Made by a program: the position numbers and the translations under genes
The notes under the pieces: generated by a model
What the model was told of the DNA's origin: nothing
Database searches by the model: none
The model's input: the letters and a program-made list of their open reading frames with translations, nothing else
Part shown: piece after piece, positions 1 through 7,104 of the stretch
Layout: each line of letters begins with the position of its first letter
Position numbering within the stretch: position 1 is the stretch's first letter
Assembly (NCBI RefSeq): GCF_047250385.1
Contig: NZ_JBLBVM010000046.1
Span: 1-64,000, forward strand
DNA: 64,000 nucleotides
Source: Glaciecola sp047250385
GTDB taxonomy: Bacteria; Pseudomonadota; Gammaproteobacteria; Enterobacterales; Alteromonadaceae
Direction of reading: 5' to 3'

Positions 1-35
1 GACGATTTTAATAAAGTATGGCAATATTGTGTCTT

Positions 36-98
36 AAACATAGTGGATCTCTTATTTGTTTTTTGGCGAAAATAATAAGATCACAATCCACTATGTTT
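36..98. repeat. 63-bp imperfect palindrome at the left edge
   Basis: Positions 36-48 (AAACATAGTGGAT) are the exact reverse complement of 86-98, and the pairing continues inward imperfectly (GATCtCTTATT against AATAAtAAGATC). The right arm runs into TTTTTC and a further T-rich stretch, so it could act as a terminator for a plus-strand gene outside the window, or it could be the remnant of a small mobile element. Nothing in the window decides between these. Confidence 0.5.
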
Positions 99-122
99 TT
101 CAAATTTTTGGGGAGCCCTCAG

Positions 123-141
123 TGCCTTCGCAGGAATGACG
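123..141. repeat. Fragment of the dispersed intergenic repeat family
   Basis: TGCCTTCGCAGGAATGACG matches the core of the repeats at 6848-7061, 34955-35100 and 37037-37309 (TGCCTTCGCAGTAATGACG in the last). It lies outside any gene and looks like a decayed single copy. Confidence 0.55.
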
Positions 142-183
142 CGTTGGATGTATCAGGTACGGTCTGGTTTAGGCTCTAATGAG

Positions 184-203
184 ACCACCGCCTGCGCGGT
201 GGT
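184..203. other. Perfect 8-bp hairpin, GC-rich
   Basis: ACCACCGC / GCGGTGGT separated by CTGC. No T-run follows on either strand, so a terminator role for the minus-strand gene ending at 299 is weak. The rest of 1-298 shows no gene. Confidence 0.35.
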
Positions 204-298
204 GACGAGCAAAAATCTGCCTCTAAGGAGGCCACTGCCTACCTACACAGCAGCAAAAGGCAAGAAGCATCAAAAAACGCCAACATAAACAACGCCAC

Positions 299-1561
299 TC
301 AAGCACTTGTACTTGGCTTTAGAATACCTTGAATCTTAAACGTAGCTAATGTTCTCAAGAGAAATTCAAACGGCCCTTGCATAAAATAGCTCAGCCAATA
401 CTTTGAAAATAGTAGCTGAAAACCACATATCAAAACGATAATAGGGATAAGACCTAATCGTGTTAGTGAGCCATATAAGCCCAACCCAAAGCCATAGAAA
501 ATAACGATGCAAATGAATGATTGCATCAGGTAGTTCGTTAAGGCCATTCTGCCCACGCTAGCAACGTATTCGGTTGCTCTGCCAAAATAGCCATTTATTT
601 GAAGCAATACGAATAAGCCAATATAGGCGATGGTCATTGCAATTGAGCCGATATTCGAGAGAAGCATGCCGTATTCAAAGTATGCTTGGGCATCCCAGTT
701 GTGGGTGTAGTTCCAAAATAAAGCAGAGAAAGTAAAACTCATACCAATTATAAAACCAAATTGCGCCATCAATTGATATTCGGTTCTAGAGCGTTGTCCG
801 CTTAAATAGCCTGTTCGATATAACAACATGCCTAATGTCATTAAGCCAAAAACTTTGCATACAGCCTGATAGAAAAGTTGATCGGTCACATAGGAGTCTG
901 CTTCATTCTCATTTTGATCGTCTTGCATATCCTCATCTAAGTCTTGGAAGAATATTTCTCTATATTCGAGCATGTTGTCCTGATAGGAAGGAGATAAACG
1001 TTGCTCTTTGATCTTATCTACATGCTCCTGACTGGGCGAATAATCCTGCATTAACTCAAGCTTGGCAGTTCTTCCCATAACGGCCTCAGTGACATAGGCG
1101 TTGGAGCTAAGAATGACGCTCAAGCTTAGACTTATGATCGTAATGCTTAATAAAAACTTGGTGGAAGATTTATAAAAAGGAAAAACAAAAAGCGCAATGA
1201 GCGCATAGATTGAAAGTATATCGCCGTACCAGAGGAACCAGTAATGTAAAATACCAAAGACCAATAACCAAAACATCCTCGAGAAGTGACCACAGAATGT
1301 GCATTGTCCTCGTTCTTTGCGCTTTTCCGCCAATAGAATTATACCTGCACCGAAAAGAATCGAGAATAATCCCATGAATTTTTGATCGGCGAAGATCTGA
1401 AATAACGAAAAAAGAAAATGGTTCATAGCACTTGTATTGTCGAACACTGTGGGATTTAAATATGCAGCTGACGGCATTGAAAACGAGATGATATTCATTG
1501 TGGGTAAGCCTAAAACTGCAATACCTCGCAATACATCTAAGCTTTGAATTCGGGATGTCAT
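299..1561 (-). CDS. DUF418 family multi-pass membrane protein (YeiB-like)
   Basis: A 420-residue integral membrane protein of unknown function. The N-terminus (SLDVLRGIAVLGLPTMNI, about residues 7-24) is the signature opening of the YeiB/DUF418 family, and the C-terminal third (SVGRMALTNYLMQSFI, about 335-350) is the DUF418 core. About ten hydrophobic stretches are visible, with a charged acidic insertion around residues 185-220. The family is abundant in bacteria and is usually described only as a putative transporter or membrane protein; no substrate can be read from the sequence. It is transcribed alone, away from the gene at 2007. Family assignment is secure, function is not. Confidence 0.85.
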   Translation of the reverse strand: MTSRIQSLDVLRGIAVLGLPTMNIISFSMPSAAYLNPTVFDNTSAMNHFLFSLFQIFADQKFMGLFSILFGAGIILLAEKRKERGQCTFCGHFSRMFWLLVFGILHYWFLWYGDILSIYALIALFVFPFYKSSTKFLLSITIISLSLSVILSSNAYVTEAVMGRTAKLELMQDYSPSQEHVDKIKEQRLSPSYQDNMLEYREIFFQDLDEDMQDDQNENEADSYVTDQLFYQAVCKVFGLMTLGMLLYRTGYLSGQRSRTEYQLMAQFGFIIGMSFTFSALFWNYTHNWDAQAYFEYGMLLSNIGSIAMTIAYIGLFVLLQINGYFGRATEYVASVGRMALTNYLMQSFICIVIFYGFGLGLYGSLTRLGLIPIIVLICGFQLLFSKYWLSYFMQGPFEFLLRTLATFKIQGILKPSTSA

Positions 1562-2006
1562 TTTCCTTCAAACTCCTTTTTGATTAATGACTGCAAAAAT
1601 ACAAAAGTGTTACTTGCCGAAAGACATTATAATAAATGCCAGTGAAATTCACTTTTTATTACATGAATATCGCTTTATTTCTTTGGCGTTTTTTCAGGAA
1701 TATAGCAACCTTTTCGACGTCAGTTACGACTAACACTCTAAAATCTGCCAATTAGACTCTGTTGCTTAGAAATTAGCTGACTATTATGAATGGTGGGTAT
1801 TTTATAAACTAAAGTTTATATCTTGTTACAAATGTTAATCCAAATCATCCGCTTTGACGCATGGTAACTTGTCAGATAAACCAGTAAACTCCGCGTTTCA
1901 CTGACTTAACTCGCATTGTAAGGTGTGAAAGGAGCAATAATTGCCTCTTTAGAACATTGGGATTGTTTTGTTCAGAATATCTGTGTTGTAAAAGATTAGG
2001 AAGTAT
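1562..2006. other. Intergenic region between divergent genes
   Basis: 445 bp, AT-rich, between the divergent DUF418 and CBM9/DUF5916 genes. A TATAAT hexamer sits in ACATTATAATAAATG near 1625-1639. An AGGA ribosome-binding site lies at 1998-2001 before the ATG at 2007. No conserved RNA, repeat or small gene was recognised. Confidence 0.4.
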
Positions 2007-4361
2007 ATGTTGAAACTCAGAACAGGCCGTTTATCCTTCTCCGCAGCTTTGCTGTTTGTCTTTATTACTCTCATTTCTTCTGCCAATGCTCAAGATATAC
2101 AAAACCCACCTCAGTTACTTAAATCTAAATTCGATACAATTAGCATTCCTTTTCACAATGAAAAGCCGACTATCGATGGTGTTCTTGACGAAGCGGTTTG
2201 GCAAAAGGCGGGCAAAGCACATTTGAATTATGTTGTCAGGCCTTTCGAAAACACAATTCCCCCCGTTAATACTGATGTTTTCTACTATGAAGATGGTGCC
2301 AACCTTTACGTTGCGTATATTGCTCATGATTTCAAGCCAGACGATATCCGAGTGTTTTTGCGTGACCGTGATGATACATGGGGCCAAGACATGGTTGGAG
2401 TCAAAATTGATACATACGGCGATGGTAGATTAGCTTATCAGTACTTTGTTAACCCATTGGGCGTGCAAACCGACAGCATCGAAAATGAAATGACGGGTAA
2501 TGAAAGTGCCAGCTGGAACGGTATTTGGCTATCTGAAGGACGCATTACTGATAAGGGATATGTTGTTGAGTTTGCTATTCCATTACGTCTTATGAACTTC
2601 GAAGAGTCAGAAGAGGAAAAGCATTGGGGTATTGAGTTTGTTCGTTTTTATCCACGCGCTGATGAACTCAGAATCTCTCATCTGCCGACCGATCGCGATA
2701 ACGCTTGTAATTTGTGCCAAATGGGCGGCGCGAGGGGCTTCAAAAATGCGCGACAAGGCGAGAGTTTAGCTATTGTTCCTACTGCGGTTTTAGGTGCTGC
2801 GAGAACTCGGGATCCCGAGCAGAGTAATGATTGGGATTATCAAAATAACCAAGAAGTTGGACTTAACGTTAATTGGTCGATTACTCCAGAAATCAGCCTG
2901 CAAGGAACATTGAATCCAGATTTTTCTCAGGTTGAGGCGGATGTCGCTCAACTTAGTATCAATAACACATTTGCGCTCTTCTTCGGCGAACGTCGCCCTT
3001 TCTTCGTTAAAAATGCAGACTATTTCTCATCTTTCCAAAATTTAATTTACACCAGAAACATCAACGCACCAGATTATGGTTTGAAGATTACTGGTCGCAA
3101 GGACAAACATTCCCTAGGTCTGTTTGTCGCAAATGATGAGCAAACTACATTCCTAGTGCCAGGTAACTTAGGTTCAAGCGTCGCCTCCTTTGAAGAGGCC
3201 TCACTTAATTTGGGTGGGAGATACCGTTTTGACTACTCCGATGATTTAGCCATTGGTACTGTATTGACTTTAAGAGAAGCGGATCATTATCACAACTATT
3301 TAAGTTCGATTGATCTTAAGTACCGTTTGTCCGATCAAGATACGATATCAGCGCAAATAATTGCGACGGAAACGGAATATCCAGATGAACTCTACAAAGG
3401 CTTTTGTGATGAAGAGTGCTTAAACCCATCTGATTATAACGAATCTACTTTACGTACCAATAAGGAGGGGAGTTTCACGGGCCTTTCTTACATTCTCGAT
3501 TATCGAAAAGAAACCAGTAACTATTACATTCGAGCAAGACATCAATATGCTGACGAAGGCTATCGTGCAGATTTAGGTTTTCAATCGCAAGTGGATAGAC
3601 GGGTATCCGTCATTGGTGGTGGCTATAACTGGTGGAATGAAAACTCTTGGTGGAACAACATTAATATAGATGGTGATTGGGATATTTCACACAACGGCGA
3701 GGGAGAGTTAATTGAAAAGGAGTTAGAGGGGCGAATTCGAATTTCAGGCGACTATCAAACAAGATTTGAAGTAGGTGCGCGCAAAAGAGATCGTGTAGGC
3801 CTTCGCATCGATCCTAGTATTCTCGCAATAGATGGTAATTCGAATTTATTCCAAGAATACTCCTACAAAATGTTCTTTAGAACGAGTCCGAATCAGCATC
3901 TAAATTTTGGCGTATTCCAACGTGTAGGTGATGAAGTCGATTTTGTGAACAACAGACTTGGCGAACAAGTTTATATCGAACCCTTCATTAACTTGAATCT
4001 TGGCAGACATATAAAGCTGAATATGCAGCACACCTATAGCAAACTCGATTCAAATGACAAGCCACTCTTTAATGCTAATCTCACCGATATAAGAATGACG
4101 TATCAGTTTGATCAAAAACAATTTTTTAGAGTGACACTTGCGTATTCAGACATCAGCAGAAATCAAGATAACTATGATTTTGATGTGGATGAAGACTCAA
4201 AAAATGTGGGATTCCAGCTATTGTATTCTTATAAGCTAAACCCCTTAACCAAGTTCTTTGTTGGTTATGCCGATAGTGCGTATGACAACGATTCCTTAAA
4301 TAAGCTCAAAACCAATCAGCAGTCGGTGTTCATGAAGTTTAGTTACGCTTGGCTACGTTAA
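2007..4361 (+). CDS. CBM9-like / DUF5916 outer-membrane protein
   Basis: A 784-residue exported protein. A Sec signal peptide covers about residues 1-28 (ending SANAQ). Residues about 50-225 resemble the family 9 carbohydrate-binding domain used by this family (PTIDGVLDEAVWQKA, NVNTDV-like and FAIPLRLMNF strands). From about residue 260 the sequence consists of alternating beta strands with many aromatic residues, ends in a long barrel-like region (FMKFSYAWLR at the terminus) and matches the DUF5916 type. It carries FALFFGERRPFFVKNADYF, the typical DUF5916 motif. Members are thought to be outer-membrane barrels; ligand unknown. Single-gene unit; the next genes are the ribosomal proteins with their own promoter. 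Confidence 0.82.
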   Translation: MLKLRTGRLSFSAALLFVFITLISSANAQDIQNPPQLLKSKFDTISIPFHNEKPTIDGVLDEAVWQKAGKAHLNYVVRPFENTIPPVNTDVFYYEDGANLYVAYIAHDFKPDDIRVFLRDRDDTWGQDMVGVKIDTYGDGRLAYQYFVNPLGVQTDSIENEMTGNESASWNGIWLSEGRITDKGYVVEFAIPLRLMNFEESEEEKHWGIEFVRFYPRADELRISHLPTDRDNACNLCQMGGARGFKNARQGESLAIVPTAVLGAARTRDPEQSNDWDYQNNQEVGLNVNWSITPEISLQGTLNPDFSQVEADVAQLSINNTFALFFGERRPFFVKNADYFSSFQNLIYTRNINAPDYGLKITGRKDKHSLGLFVANDEQTTFLVPGNLGSSVASFEEASLNLGGRYRFDYSDDLAIGTVLTLREADHYHNYLSSIDLKYRLSDQDTISAQIIATETEYPDELYKGFCDEECLNPSDYNESTLRTNKEGSFTGLSYILDYRKETSNYYIRARHQYADEGYRADLGFQSQVDRRVSVIGGGYNWWNENSWWNNINIDGDWDISHNGEGELIEKELEGRIRISGDYQTRFEVGARKRDRVGLRIDPSILAIDGNSNLFQEYSYKMFFRTSPNQHLNFGVFQRVGDEVDFVNNRLGEQVYIEPFINLNLGRHIKLNMQHTYSKLDSNDKPLFNANLTDIRMTYQFDQKQFFRVTLAYSDISRNQDNYDFDVDEDSKNVGFQLLYSYKLNPLTKFFVGYADSAYDNDSLNKLKTNQQSVFMKFSYAWLR

Positions 4362-4394
4362 TATCCAAAGTCCTTCGAACAGCGCATTTATAGC

Positions 4395-4423
4395 TTGTAT
4401 ATAAAGACATCAATGTGTACAAT
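4395..4423 (+). promoter_or_regulatory. Sigma-70 promoter of rpsF-rpsR-rplI
   Basis: TTGTAT (4395-4400) and TACAAT (4418-4423) are separated by 17 bp, followed by GC-rich GCGCGCC, the discriminator type expected of growth-rate-controlled ribosomal promoters. The transcript would have a leader of roughly 75 nt before rpsF. Confidence 0.65.
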
Positions 4424-4432
4424 GCGCGCCCT

Positions 4433-4476
4433 TGAAGTCAACATCTCAGTTCCTTGTCTCCATGTAGACGACTTCA
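4433..4476 (+). promoter_or_regulatory. Folded rpsF leader, candidate S6:S18 binding site
   Basis: TGAAGTC (4433-4439) pairs with GACTTCA (4470-4476), enclosing an inner hairpin GTCT (4456-4459)/AGAC (4466-4469) and an asymmetric internal loop. In many bacteria the rpsF leader binds the S6:S18 heterodimer for autoregulation. The position fits; the conserved protein-binding CCG element is not clearly placed here (a CCG lies at 4493-4495), so the role is inferred. Confidence 0.4.
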
Positions 4477-4507
4477 CTACGCGAGACTACAACCGTAAGG
4501 AGCAATA

Positions 4508-4936
4508 ATGCGACATTACGAAATCGTATTCATGGTTCACCCTGATCAGAGTGAACAAGTGCCAGGCATGATTGAAAAATACACTGGTATTCTTGAGCAA
4601 GACGGCGGAAAAATCCACCGTATGGAAGATTGGGGTCGCCGTCAATTGGCTTATCCAATCGAAAAACTTCATAAAGCTCATTACGTTCTTATTAACGCTG
4701 AAGCAACTGCAGAAGCTGTTGAAGAATTAGAAACTGCTTTCCGTTTTAACGACATCATTCTACGTAACCTAGTTATGCGCCTTAAAGACGCTGTTACTGA
4801 ACAGTCTCCAATGGCTAAAGAAGAGCGTCGCGACGATCGTAGACCACCACGTGATGAAAAATCTTACGATGCACCTGCAGAAACAACTGCTCCTGCTGCA
4901 ACGGAAGAAGTTAAATCAGAAGAAGGAGACGCATAA
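4508..4936 (+). CDS. rpsF: 30S ribosomal protein S6
   Basis: 142 residues; binds S18 on the platform of the small ribosomal subunit. The start MRHYEIVFMVHPDQSEQVPG and the RRQLAYPIEKLHKAHYV segment are diagnostic. From about residue 98 there is a long acidic, Ala/Glu-rich tail, a common variable extension and the region that is glutamylated in E. coli. A strong AAGGAG lies seven bases before the ATG. The stop codon overlaps the rpsR start (TAATG), indicating translational coupling. In E. coli priB lies between rpsF and rpsR; here it is absent. Confidence 0.97.
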   Translation: MRHYEIVFMVHPDQSEQVPGMIEKYTGILEQDGGKIHRMEDWGRRQLAYPIEKLHKAHYVLINAEATAEAVEELETAFRFNDIILRNLVMRLKDAVTEQSPMAKEERRDDRRPPRDEKSYDAPAETTAPAATEEVKSEEGDA

Positions 4937-5163
4937 TGGCTCGTTTTTTCAGACGTCGTAAATTTTGCCGCTTTTCAGCTGAAGGCGCAGAAGTTATTGA
5001 CTATAAAGACATCCCTATGTTGAAAAACTACGTAACTGAAAGCGGTAAGATTGTTCCTAGCCGTATTACTGGTACTAGCGCTAAATATCAGCGTCAGTTG
5101 GCAACTGCAATTAAGCGTGCGCGCTTCTTAGCATTGTTACCATATACAGACTCACACAAATAA
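4936..5163 (+). CDS. rpsR: 30S ribosomal protein S18
   Basis: 75 residues, the usual length. MARFFRRRKFCRFSAEG and the end RARFLALLPYTDSHK are typical of gammaproteobacterial S18. It binds S6 on the 30S platform. Its ATG shares the A of the rpsF TAA, with the AGAAGGAG ribosome-binding site lying inside the end of rpsF. Confidence 0.97.
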   Translation: MARFFRRRKFCRFSAEGAEVIDYKDIPMLKNYVTESGKIVPSRITGTSAKYQRQLATAIKRARFLALLPYTDSHK

Positions 5164-5184
5164 GATTGGCAAAGAGGTAGCAAG

Positions 5185-5637
5185 ATGGAAATCATACTAC
5201 TAGACAAAGTCGCCAACTTAGGCGGTCTAGGTGACAAGGTCACAGTAAAATCAGGTTACGCACGTAACTTTTTATTCCCACAGCAAAAAGCTGTTCCAGC
5301 AACTAAAGCTAACGTTGAAAAGTTTGAACAACGTCGCGCTGAGTTGGAAGCTAAAATTGCTGAGCAACTAGCTGCTGCGCAAGCACGTGCTGATAAACTT
5401 TCTGCTCTTGAAGCAGTTACTATCGCATCTCCTGCTGGCGACGAAGGTAAGTTGTTCGGTTCTGTTGGTACTCGCGATATCGCAGATGCAGTTACTGCAG
5501 CTGGCGTTGAGATTACTAAAGCAGAAGTTAAATTACCTACTGGTACTTTACGTGAGACAGGCGAATTCGAAATCGATATTCAATTGCACTCAGAAGTAAT
5601 GTCTTCAGTTAAATTGGTAATTATCCAAGAAGCTTAA
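5185..5637 (+). CDS. rplI: 50S ribosomal protein L9
   Basis: 150 residues, the standard size. The N-terminal rRNA-binding domain (EIILLDKVANLGGLGDKVTV, GYARNFLFP) is followed by the long connecting helix (about 40-75) and the C-terminal domain (GKLFGSVGTRDI). Third gene of the rpsF operon, 21 bp after rpsR, with GAGGTAGC in front of the ATG. In many gammaproteobacteria dnaB follows closely; here dnaB lies about 20 kb away. Confidence 0.97.
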   Translation: MEIILLDKVANLGGLGDKVTVKSGYARNFLFPQQKAVPATKANVEKFEQRRAELEAKIAEQLAAAQARADKLSALEAVTIASPAGDEGKLFGSVGTRDIADAVTAAGVEITKAEVKLPTGTLRETGEFEIDIQLHSEVMSSVKLVIIQEA

Positions 5638-5684
5638 TTGCTAAGGCAACACTCTGTTTAAGAGTGGCGTTTAGAAATTAGAAA

Positions 5685-5712
5685 CACCGCAACTTTGTAT
5701 AAAGTTGCGGTG
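5685..5712. terminator. Perfect 12-bp hairpin after rplI
   Basis: CACCGCAACTTT (5685-5696), loop GTAT, AAAGTTGCGGTG (5701-5712). The stem is strong and sits 48 bp after rplI, as expected for the end of the operon, but what follows is GCAAAATAATG rather than a T-run. It could be a processing barrier or a weak terminator. Confidence 0.45.
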
Positions 5713-5820
5713 GCAAAATAATGATAAGAAAATGACGTGTTATCAGTAGATTACTTGTATTATATCAACTGTTAGTTATCTAATATCAATATTTATATAT
5801 CGAATAACGATAAAAAATAA

Positions 5821-5849
5821 TTGATAAACGGTATTTTTGTGTCTATAGT
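5821..5849 (+). promoter_or_regulatory. Promoter of the DUF2975-XRE pair
   Basis: TTGATA (5821-5826), exactly 17 bp, TATAGT (5844-5849). Downstream is an AGGA (5873-5876 region) before the ATG at 5884. Confidence 0.6.
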
Positions 5850-5883
5850 GTTTGTGAGTTGATTAAAACCACAGGACATTAAC

Positions 5884-6552
5884 ATGCAAGATTCAAACAC
5901 AACAATGGACGACAAGCAGTACATGCGTCTCACTCAAATCGTAAAGAAATTTATGGACTTCTTTTGGTACCTTTCCATTTTATCGCTTTCCGCTTGGTCA
6001 GTTGCGATATTGGTAATAGGCCTAAATATTCCAGACGCAGCAAGTGAGCGTCATACGGATATTACCTTCCCCATAGCATTTAAAGTACATACTAGTTCAG
6101 AACCGATATCACTTAGTGATGAAGCCGCTATCAGTGAGATTATGCATGGCCAAGGCGAGGTAAAATTGAATAACACGCAGAGTCATAAAGCGTGGTACGT
6201 ATCCAACTTTATCATTGTAGTGATGGGCCTTGTTAGCCTTGTGGGCATTTGGCTGGGGCGCAAGATACTAACGAACTTGGCACTTAAGCAACCGTTCCAT
6301 GATGAAAACCCAGGGCTCATACGTAATTTGGGACTCGTGTTTATTATCTGGAATATTCTCAACCCGTTTGCAGTCTACCTTGGTGGTATGGTGATCATTT
6401 CCGATGTGGGCCAATTGGCAGCTGACGTGGAGCTAAGCCCCGCTTTCAGTATCAATATGTTAGGCCTGTTCACCGGTGTGACTATTCTAGTAATCGCACA
6501 AGTTATCAAGGAGGCAGCGCGAATTCAGTATGAACAATCGCTGACTATATAA
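5884..6552 (+). CDS. DUF2975 domain-containing membrane protein
   Basis: 222 residues with four predicted membrane segments: about 26-46, 100-122, 145-168 and 190-212. The layout matches DUF2975, a family of small four-helix membrane proteins of unknown function that are normally encoded next to a short YozG-like helix-turn-helix protein. That partner is present here with no gap. A 50-residue extracytoplasmic loop lies between the first two helices. Possibly a membrane sensor or target controlled by its neighbour; this is inferred from pairing only. Confidence 0.75.
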   Translation: MQDSNTTMDDKQYMRLTQIVKKFMDFFWYLSILSLSAWSVAILVIGLNIPDAASERHTDITFPIAFKVHTSSEPISLSDEAAISEIMHGQGEVKLNNTQSHKAWYVSNFIIVVMGLVSLVGIWLGRKILTNLALKQPFHDENPGLIRNLGLVFIIWNILNPFAVYLGGMVIISDVGQLAADVELSPAFSINMLGLFTGVTILVIAQVIKEAARIQYEQSLTI

Positions 6553-6771
6553 ATGGACAAGATAATTAAAGTAAATCTCGACTTACTCTTGGTTCAGCGA
6601 AAAATGTCATTAACTGAATTATCAGAAAAAGTAGGCATTACGATGGCTAACCTTTCAACATTGAAAAGAGGGAAAGCAAAAGCGATTCGCTTTACTACCT
6701 TGTTGGCTATTTGTGAGGCCTTAGAGTGCGAGCCAGGCGACTTACTTGAGCTAGAAGAAGTCACTAGCTAG
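6553..6771 (+). CDS. Short XRE/Cro-type regulator (YozG-like)
   Basis: 72 residues made up almost entirely of one helix-turn-helix domain: VQRKMSLTELSEKVGITMANLSTLKRGKAKAIRFTT contains the HTH, and CEALECEPGDLLEL closes it (long stretch at about residues 15-62). The ATG directly follows the TAA of the DUF2975 gene, so the two are translationally coupled. Proteins of this type accompany DUF2975 genes widely and probably regulate the pair's own promoter. No operator was identified. Confidence 0.82.
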   Translation: MDKIIKVNLDLLLVQRKMSLTELSEKVGITMANLSTLKRGKAKAIRFTTLLAICEALECEPGDLLELEEVTS

Positions 6772-6847
6772 GTGGCGTTTTAAACGCCGTAATAAATGCC
6801 CCTTAGTACTTGCGAGGGCACAATTATGTTCGGTTAAGCATAAACTT

Positions 6848-6961
6848 CGTCATTCCGTCGAAGGACGGAATCTCCTTGGAACACGATGATTTGCTTTAAA
6901 AACAAGCCTTAAACCTAATTTTCTGGGTTCCAAGGAGATTCCTGACGCCTCAGGAATGACG
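6848..6961. repeat. 114-bp MITE-like element with 35-bp inverted arms
   Basis: Arm 1 is 6848-6882 (CGTCATTCC...TCTCCTTGGAAC), arm 2 is 6927-6961. The arms match as inverted repeats over the outer 9 and inner 16 bases, but differ in the middle. Each arm contains its own perfect 8-bp hairpin: ATTCCGTC/GACGGAAT in arm 1 and ATTCCTGA/TCAGGAAT in arm 2. The differing bases therefore still pair, a covariation pattern. No coding capacity inside. Confidence 0.7.
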
Positions 6962-7001
6962 GTCGATGTCTTAAACGAACAGTATTATGCCTGCGCAGGA
7001 A

Positions 7002-7061
7002 CGACGGGCTTTTAGCTAGAGTGACGGGCTTTTGGCAGGAATGATGGGCTTTTAGCAGGAG
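7002..7061. repeat. Three 20-bp tandem repeats
   Basis: Units at 7002, 7022 and 7042 follow the pattern YGAYGGGCTTTTRGCAGGAR. The upstream edge joins AAACGAACAGTAT and TGCCTGCGCAGGAA, sequences shared with the repeats near 35.1 and 37.1-37.3 kb, so this belongs to the same intergenic family. The 6772-7104 gap contains no gene; GGCGTTT/AAACGCC (6774-6788) directly after the XRE stop is a weak hairpin. Confidence 0.65.
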
Positions 7062-7104
7062 CGATGTGGTGAACCGCTAAAACAACTTAGGCCGAAGGGT
7101 GAAA

